64,000 nt of DNA from Anarhynchus alexandrinus (taxonomy: Eukaryota; Chordata; Aves; Charadriiformes; Charadriidae). The translations under genes and the position numbers were made by a program. The notes below the pieces were generated by a model. That model was not told where the DNA came from and did no database searches. It saw only the letters and a program-made list of their open reading frames with translations. The stretch is from contig VUYV01000101.1 of the NCBI GenBank assembly GCA_008711295.1, positions 1,610,786 to 1,674,785 on the forward strand, given 5' to 3'. Positions 27,701 to 35,340 of the stretch are shown one piece after another; the first letter of the stretch is position 1, and each line of letters starts with the position of its first letter.

Positions 27701-30700
27701 TTAAAGTCTCGGAGGAAAAAATGTCAAGGCCTTTAAAAAATCTCCTGTTTCCTTTTTTCTTTTTTAACCTACTCACTGAGTGATTTTCTTTTTTCTTGCC
27801 TGACTATTTTGAGTGTTCAACAACAAGGTACACATTCAAACTGGTATCTTCAGACATACAAGCCACAGAGGAATATATCAGTGACTCTTCTCAAAGCTTG
27901 TGTATCGACAGGATGTAGAATCATGTACAGAAAGCACGGGTTTATGTCAGACAGATCACATTCGTTAACAAACACAGAAAGCTAACAAGCAGTATGTTCC
28001 CAGTCTACTATAAATTACTCAGACAAATCAAAGCAGCACTAAAATAAGCAATATTTTTGGTCACTTGCACTATAAAGGAAAACAGTTTCTTGGAATTCAC
28101 AAGTGGAGAGGTCCAATCCAAGCCCACAAATGCTGATCTTGGATCTTCTGAGCATATGTTTAGAGTAAAATAATGCCTGCAAAGCACTGGAGACAAGGAT
28201 GCAGAACAGCTTCTATAATTGCTTATTGCTGCTTCAAGAGTTGGGCTAAAAAGACATCGGAATGGTACTTTTCTGAACAAAGGTTTGGAAGGAGGAAACT
28301 GTAAGACCTTTTACTCTCTGAGACTATGGACCTTATATGCTGTTAATGCTGAAGAGAGACACACAAAGACCCTTCAGAGCGTGCTGGCAGAACAGCTGGC
28401 CTTCCAGAGGAGAGCTACACACAGCGTAACAGCACCGGGCTTGCGGGGCTCTGGAGAGGGCATTTGGAGAGAGTGCTGCGGTTGCAAGAGGACTGCCCAG
28501 CACACACCCCACTTCAACGACACCAAATTGGCAACCAGGCTCTCTGTGGCAAGCAGCTCAGAGCAGACCTGTGGGACTGTAAATTGCATGGGTGGGCACT
28601 GGGCAGGGACAGAATAAGGAAAGCGTAAAAGTGGCTTAAAGCAACTGTTTCTACCCCCACCCCCACTCCTTTCCCATGCCCAGCAAAGTGACGGGTATAG
28701 AAATAGCTATGCTTCATCGATGTGCTTCACAGCCACGTGCTCGGAAGTTATCAGTTCATATAAGAAACACAGAAAGGCCAAGCTTTGTAATGCAGCTTCT
28801 TTTAAATGGCTGAGATACTGCTACAGAGACATTATTCAAAGACAGCTATGTACAGCTGATATTTTAAGAAGCAGCTTCCAAAAGATCTGTGTTTCTTGTC
28901 CTATGATAAGCCACATGACTAAGCACGTCATTCTGTAAGGGCAGTGGGGGAAGAGTTTAGCAGTGTGGGAAAGAGAGGGTCAGGACTACATAATCTATTT
29001 GTTTGTTTTCCTGCTTGAACAACAGGGCTGCAGAACGACACAGAACCAAACAGCTATAAACGTAACTGAGAGTTGTTCTGCTGAGTACAATGGTAATACA
29101 AAAATGTAAAAGCATTCTTGTCCAATGCATGAACACATTGGGATGCAGTTCCTCCAAGAGATTTGGGAACAAACTTCTTCGAGGTTTGGTAAAAGGATGG
29201 TTAGCATTTGGTGCAATAAATTTTGGTCTTCCAAAGTATTTTATGAGATCTAACAACAAGCTCTCTCCAGTTGTGGCAATTTAAGACATGCCCAGATAGG
29301 AACTGAACTTTACTCCGAAAAATGGCATCACCTTGCTATTCCATGCTACTTGGCTGTGGGCCTACTATTCATCCAATGCTTCCCAAGTAGCTCCCTCTGT
29401 CCTACTGCTGAGTGTCTCTCAGCAGGGCAACACCTTCAAGAACCAGTAAGAGCCTATCCCTACTAGTATGGGGTGAGGAAGTTAATGCTGCTACATGAGT
29501 TAACAGTGTGCTCAGACTGATTTTGGTGAGGACTAATGAGGATGGCAAGTATTCTGCCGAATAACTTACGGGATGCTGTTACAGAGAGGCTCTGTGATGC
29601 TGCAGCTGCTGAAGACTTGGTACTTGCAGGTGTGCACTTTGCCTACAACTTAGTTGATGCAGGAACCCAGGCTTGGATATTTCCTGCTTTCTCAGCTATT
29701 TTCAGAGAGGGGAGGTAGTCACACGTGGTTTTCTTACAAGCTCTCGTTCAATACTTGACTTCTTGTGGGCCCAGTCCTGTTTTCATTGGAATGAATGAGC
29801 TTTCTGTCATCGAACCCAGTTTAACCCCTGACAATTTATTATCGACCTCACTGCTATTGTAGCTAGGCATCTTGTGATCTAAAATTTATTTTTAAAAATT
29901 ATTTATCCACATATTCTAGAGCACGCTTCTGAGACAGAAAAGTTCCATAATCATCTATATAATACAGAGAACTAAGATACAGACGGAGGATGGGCTGGAA
30001 ACGCAAAGTGGTTAGGTGCCTAGAAAGCTGACTGTAAGTATCTATATGATAACTGATTTCCTCAGTAAAGCAGGGTATAATGAGCAAGCCATGCTACGCA
30101 TACCCTGGTATGCTGAGCTGCTCGGCACATAAACCTAGCTTTCCTTCTCTAGGTAGGCACTGTTTCCTTCCCTAATGGGGTCCAATCCAGTCTCCGATAA
30201 CCTTTAACCTGTTTGAGGAGGAAATAGCACTGCCATTCACTTCCACACAACAGTCTAAAGGTTACAGGTCTTGACAAACCATACAAAACCGAGGCTTGAA
30301 GTCTTTAGCTGCCTGGTTTGGATCAGCAATTTAAACTTCAGTGAGTATGCCAAACACAAGATTGTAGGGGTGCTCCCTCCTGGTTTTCCTGCTGTATTAA
30401 TGCACACATGTGTTTGCTGGTTAAAGACAGACAAGTGACTCCACAACTGATGACCCAGACACACATCTAGGCGTCACAGCTCCCAGGAGCAGGGCAGTCT
30501 GTAGGGTCGGCAGATCGCCTCTCAGCTCAAGAGCTTCCAGGAATGACACTTCTAGTGCTGAATCCTGACTCTGCCACCAGGAAGCCAGGGATCTTGATGC
30601 AGTGTAAGGGATTCCTCTGGGCAGCAAGGCTCTTGAAAGCCAGTCTTATGATGATCTGTACTTGGACACATCAATTCCTTTCACTGTGTTTACCAACACC

Positions 30701-32335
30701 TCCTGCTGTGTGTCAGATGGTCTTGGATAACAGAAATCCAACCAGCTGTTGTGGATGAGTGGAGGAACTGGTGCCTTCACAGATCTTTCTCTGAGATAGA
30801 GCTGCCCTTAGCTCTAGCTAGTGCCCTCAGCTTATAACTATACCCACAAATACGAAAGCATCCCTGTATTCAGTAGCCTATAAGCAATCTACAGTTTTTG
30901 CCCTACATAACGTGCCTGAGGTCACGTAGGAAGTCTACGCTGGCAGAGAACTGGGATACATTATCTGAGTACCTCCCTGGAGCTCTACCCACTGGGAGAA
31001 ATTTCCTCTCAGTGGGAACAGGATGGGATGTTTGAGAAGCCATTCAATTAGCTTCTTTGAAACAATCAGAGTTTTTGAAACATTTGGCCTGTAGCTGATT
31101 AAGCGTCTTGCCGTGGCAGTAGCTGCCGAGTCATATCTAAATTCTATGTGGAAATCACTGATGAATAAAAAAGTCTTTATCTCACGTTTTTACAAGCTAT
31201 TCAGAGAAAGGCTCTATCTACCATAAATAATTATTTGCAAGGCACATTGATTTTTAACCTGTCAGTTGGACTGCAACTTCATTAATGCTGATCTACCTCA
31301 ATATAACTATGGGCTTCTGTAGTTACCTTTGACGACAGGCAGCAGCTCCCATTGTTTGCAAAATCTCTCAAATGAGAAGAGCTACTAGGAAAAAGATGTA
31401 GCTGAGTTCTAGAAAATAATTTATTTTTTCCCTAACAAAATACAGGAAACTGGGGTTAGCTGGCAAGAGGGACAGGAGAGGAGGGCATATAAATAAATAC
31501 TATTTCAATATGATTATTAAAGCAAGTAAAACTTCAGGTAATTTCCTCTAATTCTGCTGACAGTAACTGATCTGGATTTTGTTTTGTTTCAAAATAGTGC
31601 TGTTGGAGAGAGATAAGCATGGTGAGAGCGCAGTAAAACACTCTGTCAGCACAGGCACCTCCAGAATGCATGCACGCTGCCCCTTTAAATCTTACAAGCT
31701 TTAATGCTCCAAGTGCTGGAGGGGTATTCTGCAATATGGAGTTTCAGGCAAAATTCCTAATTGAAACTGATCTGGTTTGCAGGCAGGAAAAGTAGTTGTT
31801 TATATTTAAGTATCTTCTCACTGGGCAGTTAAAATGTGTTTTCAAAAATCAAGCTACAATAGAAGCCATTAAAAACCCCCAACATTTTCCAACCGCACAC
31901 AATTGCCCCAAATAATTCCTATTCAAATTCAGGGAAAAATTATGGTAAAACTTCTGATACTATGATGAGGTCAGCTGTTGGCAAGTGCTAGTATTTTAAT
32001 GACAACCATAACAGTAATTCATTAGCAGTACTAGAACAAGCAGATTTAGCTGGTGTGAAGTGGATTAGTGAACTGTTTACTTACCTGAAACAAGTGAGAT
32101 CTTAAATGAGAGTTAGGAGTGGTGACTTACCAGCTCTAGGAACCTCCTCACCACCTGTCTTTGTTTTAAGTTAGTTTCACCATCCAGGTTAGCTGTTTCT
32201 ATATGGCACAGCCCATCGGGATCACTTGAGGAGAGCAGCAATATGTCAGCAGGTATAATTTCATTACAGCGAAGCTGCACAAAGTCTCCAACTTGCACTT
32301 GTTTCCAGTATCTGCTTATATATTTCTTTTCATTT
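498..32335 (-). CDS. ATP10A: ATP10A (class-5 P4-ATPase flippase), partial, exons 2-7 joined
   Basis: The spliced coding sequence is complement(498..750, 2276..2409, 4800..4931, 5037..5143, 11587..11672, 32131..32335), 917 nt, about 305 codons with no stop. Every junction is AG/GT and every phase matches its neighbour. In order it holds the actuator domain with DGET, the loop with LLLRGCT, membrane segment 3, the extracytoplasmic loop, membrane segment 4 with IPISL, and the phosphorylation motif DKTGT. From the family: P4-ATPases flip lipids from the outer to the cytoplasmic leaflet with a CDC50/TMEM30 partner, and ATP10A acts at the plasma membrane on phosphatidylcholine and glucosylceramide. 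Paralogue choice rests on remembered family features: [33 protein letters not shown], [19 protein letters not shown] and the short TVSGxEYSHD stretch after the phosphorylation site fit ATP10A better than ATP10B or ATP10D. Exon numbers assume a single upstream coding exon, as in mammals. The start codon and about two thirds of the protein lie outside the window. Confidence 0.86.
751..2275 (-). other. ATP10A intron 6
   Basis: This 1525-bp intron runs from the GTAATC donor of exon 6 to the TTCTAG acceptor of exon 7. I see no CR1, no RNA gene and no coding match. Short ORFs on both strands have no family resemblance. Confidence 0.85.
2276..2409 (-). CDS. ATP10A: ATP10A exon 6: M3-M4 loop and start of M4
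   Basis: The exon is 134 nt: two bases complete the shared glycine codon, then 44 codons ending in phase 0. The peptide begins [18 protein letters not shown], the extracytoplasmic M3-M4 loop, and ends with the hydrophobic segment [13 protein letters not shown], the first half of membrane segment 4. In P4-ATPases this loop faces the CDC50 subunit, and it is the part of the translated gene that looks least conserved to me. The acceptor is AACTTTTCTGCAG. The donor CAG/GTAATC is weaker than the others. Confidence 0.92.
2410..4799 (-). other. ATP10A intron 5
   Basis: This 2390-bp intron is AT-rich apart from a GC-richer patch at about 3540-3860, which produces overlapping open frames on both strands. 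None of these frames resembles a known family and no repeat was recognised. Confidence 0.85.
4800..4931 (-). CDS. ATP10A: ATP10A exon 5: linker and membrane segment 3
   Basis: The exon is 132 nt, phase 1 in and phase 1 out. The acceptor is ACTTCTGCAG... at 4932-4937 on the opposite strand and the donor GTAAGT. The peptide opens [20 protein letters not shown], the linker that precedes M3, and continues [10 protein letters not shown] into a hydrophobic run [14 protein letters not shown], which is membrane segment 3. Only 105 bp of intron separate it from exon 4, the tightest spacing in the gene. Confidence 0.93.
4932..5036 (-). other. ATP10A intron 4 (105 bp)
   Basis: This very short intron has donor GTAAAG and acceptor TTCTGCAG. 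Its size is close to the practical minimum for vertebrate splicing and contrasts with introns 1-3. Confidence 0.9.
5037..5143 (-). CDS. ATP10A: ATP10A exon 4: end of actuator domain
   Basis: The exon is 107 nt. Its first base closes the isoleucine codon opened in exon 3, 35 codons follow, and its last G opens a glycine codon. The acceptor is TTTTCTGCAG and the donor GTAAAG. The peptide starts [19 protein letters not shown] and continues through [17 protein letters not shown]. The ENLLLRGC and GxVxYAGHETK patterns are hallmarks of P4-ATPases and mark the return from the actuator domain to membrane segment 3. The first residues ([10 protein letters not shown]) belong to a variable surface loop. 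Confidence 0.93.
6686..6727. repeat. AT-rich microsatellite
   Basis: Interrupted (AT)n tracts lie around a short pyrimidine-rich core, followed by an ACAC/ATAC stretch. It looks like an old decayed dinucleotide repeat. Confidence 0.7.
9464..9482. repeat. (AC)n microsatellite
   Basis: About nine uninterrupted AC units. Potentially polymorphic, no other role visible. Confidence 0.9.
11587..11672 (-). CDS. ATP10A: ATP10A exon 3: actuator domain, continued
   Basis: The exon is 86 nt: 28 codons plus two bases (AT) that complete an isoleucine with the first base of the next exon. The acceptor is TTATTCTTCCAG and the donor GTGAGT, close to consensus. The peptide runs [12 protein letters not shown], then [16 protein letters not shown]. 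The CEKPNNDL segment is characteristic of P4-ATPases in the actuator domain just after DGET. The exon is too short to show up as an ORF of its own; it was found from the splice sites and the family match. It sits 20.5 kb downstream of exon 2. Confidence 0.92.
18757..18942 (-). mobile_element. CR1 LINE, 3' fragment (minus)
   Basis: The plus strand reads as the reverse complement of a CR1 3' end: repeated ATCATAGAAT-type octamers, then GGTTGGAAAGGACCTTGAAG, the CCAACTCCCCTGCC stretch, and a decayed C-terminal ORF2 segment ending at ...GGCAACCTGTTC. It is about 185 bp, truncated at its 5' side as usual for CR1. Confidence 0.9.
19805..21410 (+). mobile_element. CR1 LINE, 5'-truncated reverse transcriptase copy split by an LTR
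   Basis: The decayed RT frame starts around the AVYLDFSKAFDTV-like region (about 19810-19860), passes [14 protein letters not shown] (around 19990-20030) and the polymerase motif FADDTELSG (around 20080), then [13 protein letters not shown] and [14 protein letters not shown]. It is interrupted at 20529-20973 by an LTR. The match resumes at 20974 (ATGATCTGAGGGCTGGAACA) and runs to a CR1 3' end with TTCTACGATTCTATGAT near 21400. Several frame breaks and short deletions are visible, so it is not functional. Without the insert it is about 1.16 kb. The 5' edge is uncertain by about 20 bp. Confidence 0.88.
20529..20973. mobile_element. LTR-like element (probable solo LTR of an endogenous retrovirus) nested in CR1
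   Basis: A 445-bp insert splits the CR1. It begins TGTTCTGGTTTG and ends CAAACCACAACA, giving TG...CA termini with near-perfect inverted repeats of about 11-12 bp. The flanks are GCCGC (20524-20528) and GCCAC (20974-20978), a 5-bp target duplication with one change; the CR1 family itself reads GCCAC at that point. A CT-rich tract (about 20880-20900) lies near one end. No coding sequence, primer site or second LTR is seen. A 5-bp duplication fits ERVL or ERV1-type elements of birds. A non-autonomous DNA transposon with short inverted repeats is the main alternative. Confidence 0.75.
23874..24836 (+). mobile_element. CR1 LINE, 5'-truncated, long open RT remnant
   Basis: Sequence from the [12 protein letters not shown] region to the 3' end. 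The frame at 23921-24418 stays open for 165 codons and shows [11 protein letters not shown], a [13 protein letters not shown] segment, [29 protein letters not shown] and [13 protein letters not shown] stop follows where other copies read RGLEHL. The 3' untranslated end has CCATTCTATGATTCTA. This is the best-preserved CR1 in the window but is only the last third of ORF2. It faces the minus-strand copy at 25285. Confidence 0.92.
25285..25915 (-). mobile_element. CR1 LINE, 5'-truncated copy (minus)
   Basis: Read on the minus strand it starts within [20 protein letters not shown], passes [17 protein letters not shown] and [20 protein letters not shown], and ends in the CR1 tail whose complement at 25285-25310 reads ATCATAGAATAGTTTGGGTT. 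Frames are open in patches of 66-121 codons but shifted relative to each other. It covers the same part of CR1 as 24205-24836 in opposite orientation. Confidence 0.92.
28654..28681 (-). other. G-rich tract on the ATP10A sense strand (possible G-quadruplex)
   Basis: On the minus strand four G runs occur: GGG, GGG, GGGGG and GGGGG with spacers of 3, 8 and 1 nt. The 8-nt loop is slightly longer than the usual motif limit, so folding is possible but not assured. Confidence 0.4.
32131..32335 (-). CDS. ATP10A: ATP10A exon 2: actuator domain with DGET motif
   Basis: The exon is 205 nt. Its first base completes an arginine codon split AG/A, then 68 codons follow and it ends in phase 0. The acceptor is a T-rich tract ending TTTCCAG; the donor is CTG/GTAAGT. 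The peptide begins [12 protein letters not shown] and contains [23 protein letters not shown] and the DGET motif (32173-32184). In P-type ATPases the actuator glutamate of DGET positions water for dephosphorylation, so this exon is needed for the catalytic cycle. The motif is intact. The preceding exon must end in a phase-2 codon (AG); no ORF resembling the ATP10A N-terminus (FLPKNLFEQFHR-type sequence) occurs up to 64000, so exon 1 is upstream of the window. Confidence 0.93.
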
Positions 32336-33434
32336 CTGGAAAAAAACAAACAAGACAGTTACAGGATGTGTATATAAAAAAAAAAGCACATACTGGGGTG
32401 CTTTCAATAAGATCTGGTTTGATTTGTAACAGGAGTACAGTGACTGTGGAAGGTCCTCAGGTACTCTCAAGTTATGCCGGGAAAAGGTAACACAGACTGC
32501 CAGGAGGCCACTTCCCACTGACTCACAACCAGGTTTGAGTTCCCAAGATGCTCTTTTAAGGCCCAGAGGACCACATGTGGACATTAGACCTGGGTAAGCA
32601 GGAGCTTCACACACTCTCCTTTCCCTCCCTCCATGCTCTGAGCCATCCGTACCGGGTGAAAAGGGGGCATTTTCAGGGCAAGGGGGGAACTGACAACGGG
32701 CTTGGGTGCAGGACACCTCTTTGGCAGGGCTCCTGAACGTCCTCCACCACGCACCACCCTCTGATGCACCCTCAGATAGCTTGCCCTTGTTCCCTCTTTC
32801 CAACAGGGACAAACTTCGTATGGTGCTGCATGTGATATTTGGATGAAGGAGCCAAAAATCCCTAACTGAAAGGAATTTCCACTGTTCATCACTAAACCTA
32901 GAATTACAAGGACATGTCACGTGGAAAAATGCAGTCCCAACGGCTCTACTGGGAAAGGACACTGTCATTTCTTTTAAATATTTCTGGAGTATTTCCATTC
33001 TGGCCATAGCACTGTCAGTTACATAGCTAATTTCTTTGTCAATTCAAAGACTTACCCATGTGAAACACTGATGTGTATGCTGTTCATTCAGATACAGCCA
33101 CTAAACCTCTCTAGTTTTTAAGGACATGCTAGTTTGCCATTTTTTTATTTTTTAACTTTTTGTTGAGAGCAAAAGGAAAAAGGAAGAGGTGATTACTTAA
33201 TTTATTCTAGGTAAAATTCAAGGTTTTCGTTTCATGACACGCACAGACTCGTCCTTTCTTGGCATTTATGTACATTGCTTTCTTCTGTTCTGTTTTTGAA
33301 AGAAATTCATTTCAAAACAGCCCTAATATTAACTTGGTAAAATACTTTCTGAAAATGGGAAACTGCTATTCTGACACTTTTCTAAGCTGTCAGAAGGCCT
33401 TTTGCTGTGTGAGCACTGAGATGGCTGTCACCGC

Positions 33435-33458
33435 TGGCACTGGCAGTGGCACTGGCAC
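33435..33458. repeat. Hexamer tandem repeat, four units
   Basis: TGGCAC, TGGCAG, TGGCAC, TGGCAC in tandem. Short and imperfect. Confidence 0.8.
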
Positions 33459-34424
33459 CAGAGACAGTCTCCTGTGGCAGCACTTTAACTGGCAGAATGG
33501 GATTCTGATGGGGGGTGGGGAGTGGTGGCGACTATTTTATGTTCTTTGAAGTATATTATTTTAAAATACATCACTTTCAGTAGTAACGTGAATACATTTG
33601 TAATCAAGTGGAAACACGCAAGTCCTGCCAATGTTGTTACTTTGCAGTTACTGATAGTTGTGCCATGCCTAATTCAGCCTTGTCACGCCTTCACTGGTGT
33701 TACAGGAATTAGAAACTTAATTGGCTTTTATTCATGTATTTAGCCTAAATCCTGAACAATAATGTGTCAGGTAGCACAACAAGGATGTATCAGATCAGGT
33801 TTTACCTCCCAGAATTTTTTCATTGTCCTTTCCTAACATTCAGTTTATAAAGGGAGGAATGAATATTATGGCTCTGAGTTCTATTTTGATAAAGCTTGAG
33901 GAGGATTAGTAAGAGCCAAGTGTAAAACATGATAGTCTAACAAGGGCAAGGTATACATACTAGATGCTGAAATTACCCATTCCCTTCACACTCAGGCCGA
34001 AAACAACATTTAACTTTTTCTGCTAATGAGTATGAATTGCTCTGAAACCCAGTGTGCTGTAACGTAGCACAAATCACTGCACCGCAGACTTGAAGGGTTT
34101 GTTAGCCATGAAATCTGTAACTCCAAATCCCTTCACATGTGGCCATTGCTCTTCATCCTTTTTAATTTAACTGTGAAACCGGGTGATGTTCAAATGCATG
34201 TACAATGAGTAGCAGTAGAGAAGTATGATCAGGCTAAAAATAGCAAGGAGTCCCATACTATGCTATAAGCACTACAATTTTTTATTTAATTTCTATTGTT
34301 TGAAAAGCATTGCTATTTTAGCATTTCCTCATCTCTCACATGCTTAGCAACTGCCACAACGATATACACTCTGGCAGGAAGGGTGGATATCGAGCAACAC
34401 AAGGCCAAATGACTCTGCTGGGAT

Positions 34425-34824
34425 AAATGAAGTTGTTCAGCCTGGAGAAGAGAAGGCTGTGGGGAGACCTTATTGCGGTCTTTCAATATATAAAGGGGGT
34501 TTATAAGAAAGACAGAGAGAGACTTTTTACCAGGGCTTGTAGTGACAGGACAAGGGGTAATGGTTTTCAACTGAAAGAGCATAGGTTTAGATAAGACACA
34601 AGGAAGAATTTTTTTTATGATGAGGGTTGTGGGACACTGGAACCGGTTTCCCAGAGAAGTTGTGGATGCCCCACCATCGAAAGTATTCAAGGTCAGGTTG
34701 GACAGGGCTTTGAGCAACCTGATGTAGTGAAGGATGTCCCTGCCTATGGCAGGGGGGGTGGACTAGGTGATCTTTAAAGGTCCCTTCCAACCCAAAGCAT
34801 TCTGTGATTCAGTGAATCTATGAA
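34425..34824 (+). mobile_element. CR1 LINE, 3' fragment (plus)
   Basis: Starts at GTTCAGCCTGGAGAAGAGAA and continues through the ORF2 C-terminus and the 3' tail with GGTCCCTTCCAACCCAAAGC followed by degenerate ATTCTGTG repeats. About 400 bp, 5'-truncated, several changes. The edge at the 5' side is uncertain by about 10 bp. Confidence 0.9.
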
Positions 34825-35209
34825 CACAAGACATGCACATGCACCAGGGCCCCGGGGCAGAGCCCCCTTCAGCAGACACATGGGAACAGTTCGGCCCAGT
34901 ATTCCACTTGATCAGCTCTCTTCTAACAAGGGGCAGTAATGGATGGAAAATTACTATCTGCATGGAAAACTACTTCCTAATCCTCTTCAGCCAGGGTTGC
35001 TTTATGTCCTCTAGAACACCTCTGAACTCAGACTTGCCTCATTGCAGCCAGTGAGTGGTCACTGTAAGTATTCTCTGCAGAGTACGGCACAATACGGTCT
35101 TCAGATGGGGTGGTTCAGATACTAGATGCACTACAAATACATGAGACCTTTAGGAACGCCCCTTTAAGATGCTGAGCCTGCTCTTCTGAACACACAGGTT
35201 AGCTCACCT

Positions 35210-35340
35210 CCCTCCAGCAAGTCTACCTCGCCAAACAGCTTGGTATCATCAGCACACTTGCTGAGGGTGCACTCGACCCCACTGTCCATGTCACCTACAA
35301 AGATGTTGAACAGTACAGGTCCCAGTACCTCCTGACTGGA
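35210..35340 (-). mobile_element. CR1 LINE, internal RT fragment lacking its 3' end
   Basis: The reverse complement reads TACTGGGACCTGTACTGTTC, then the equivalent of [19 protein letters not shown], then TKLFGEVD, matching 23879-24000 of the plus-strand CR1. The match stops after GCTGGAGGGAGG at about 35210 with no 3' tail. About 130 bp; the catalytic FADD appears as CADD. Confidence 0.85.

Larger units (their letters stand above)
11673..32130 (-). other. ATP10A intron 2 (20.5 kb)
   Basis: This intron runs from the GTAAGT donor of exon 2 to the CTTCCAG acceptor of exon 3. The stretch 11673-18756 is unique AT-rich sequence with A-rich runs near 15670-15705. The stretch 18757-25915 carries four CR1 copies and one LTR, annotated separately. 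The stretch 25916-32130 has no recognisable repeat apart from a C-rich tract at 28654-28681. No additional ATP10A exon was found: exon 2 (phase 0 out) joins exon 3 with no missing family sequence. Confidence 0.85.

Noticed and set aside
28219..28617. 132-codon plus-strand ORF
   Set aside because: No known family, and overlapping open frames on the other strand suggest composition, not coding.
498..32335. Assignment to ATP10B or ATP10D instead of ATP10A
   Set aside because: As I recall the paralogues, ATP10B and ATP10D differ in the DGET region (LETASLDGE or IETSGLDGE types) and after the phosphorylation site. The motifs here fit ATP10A. This is from memory, so some doubt remains.
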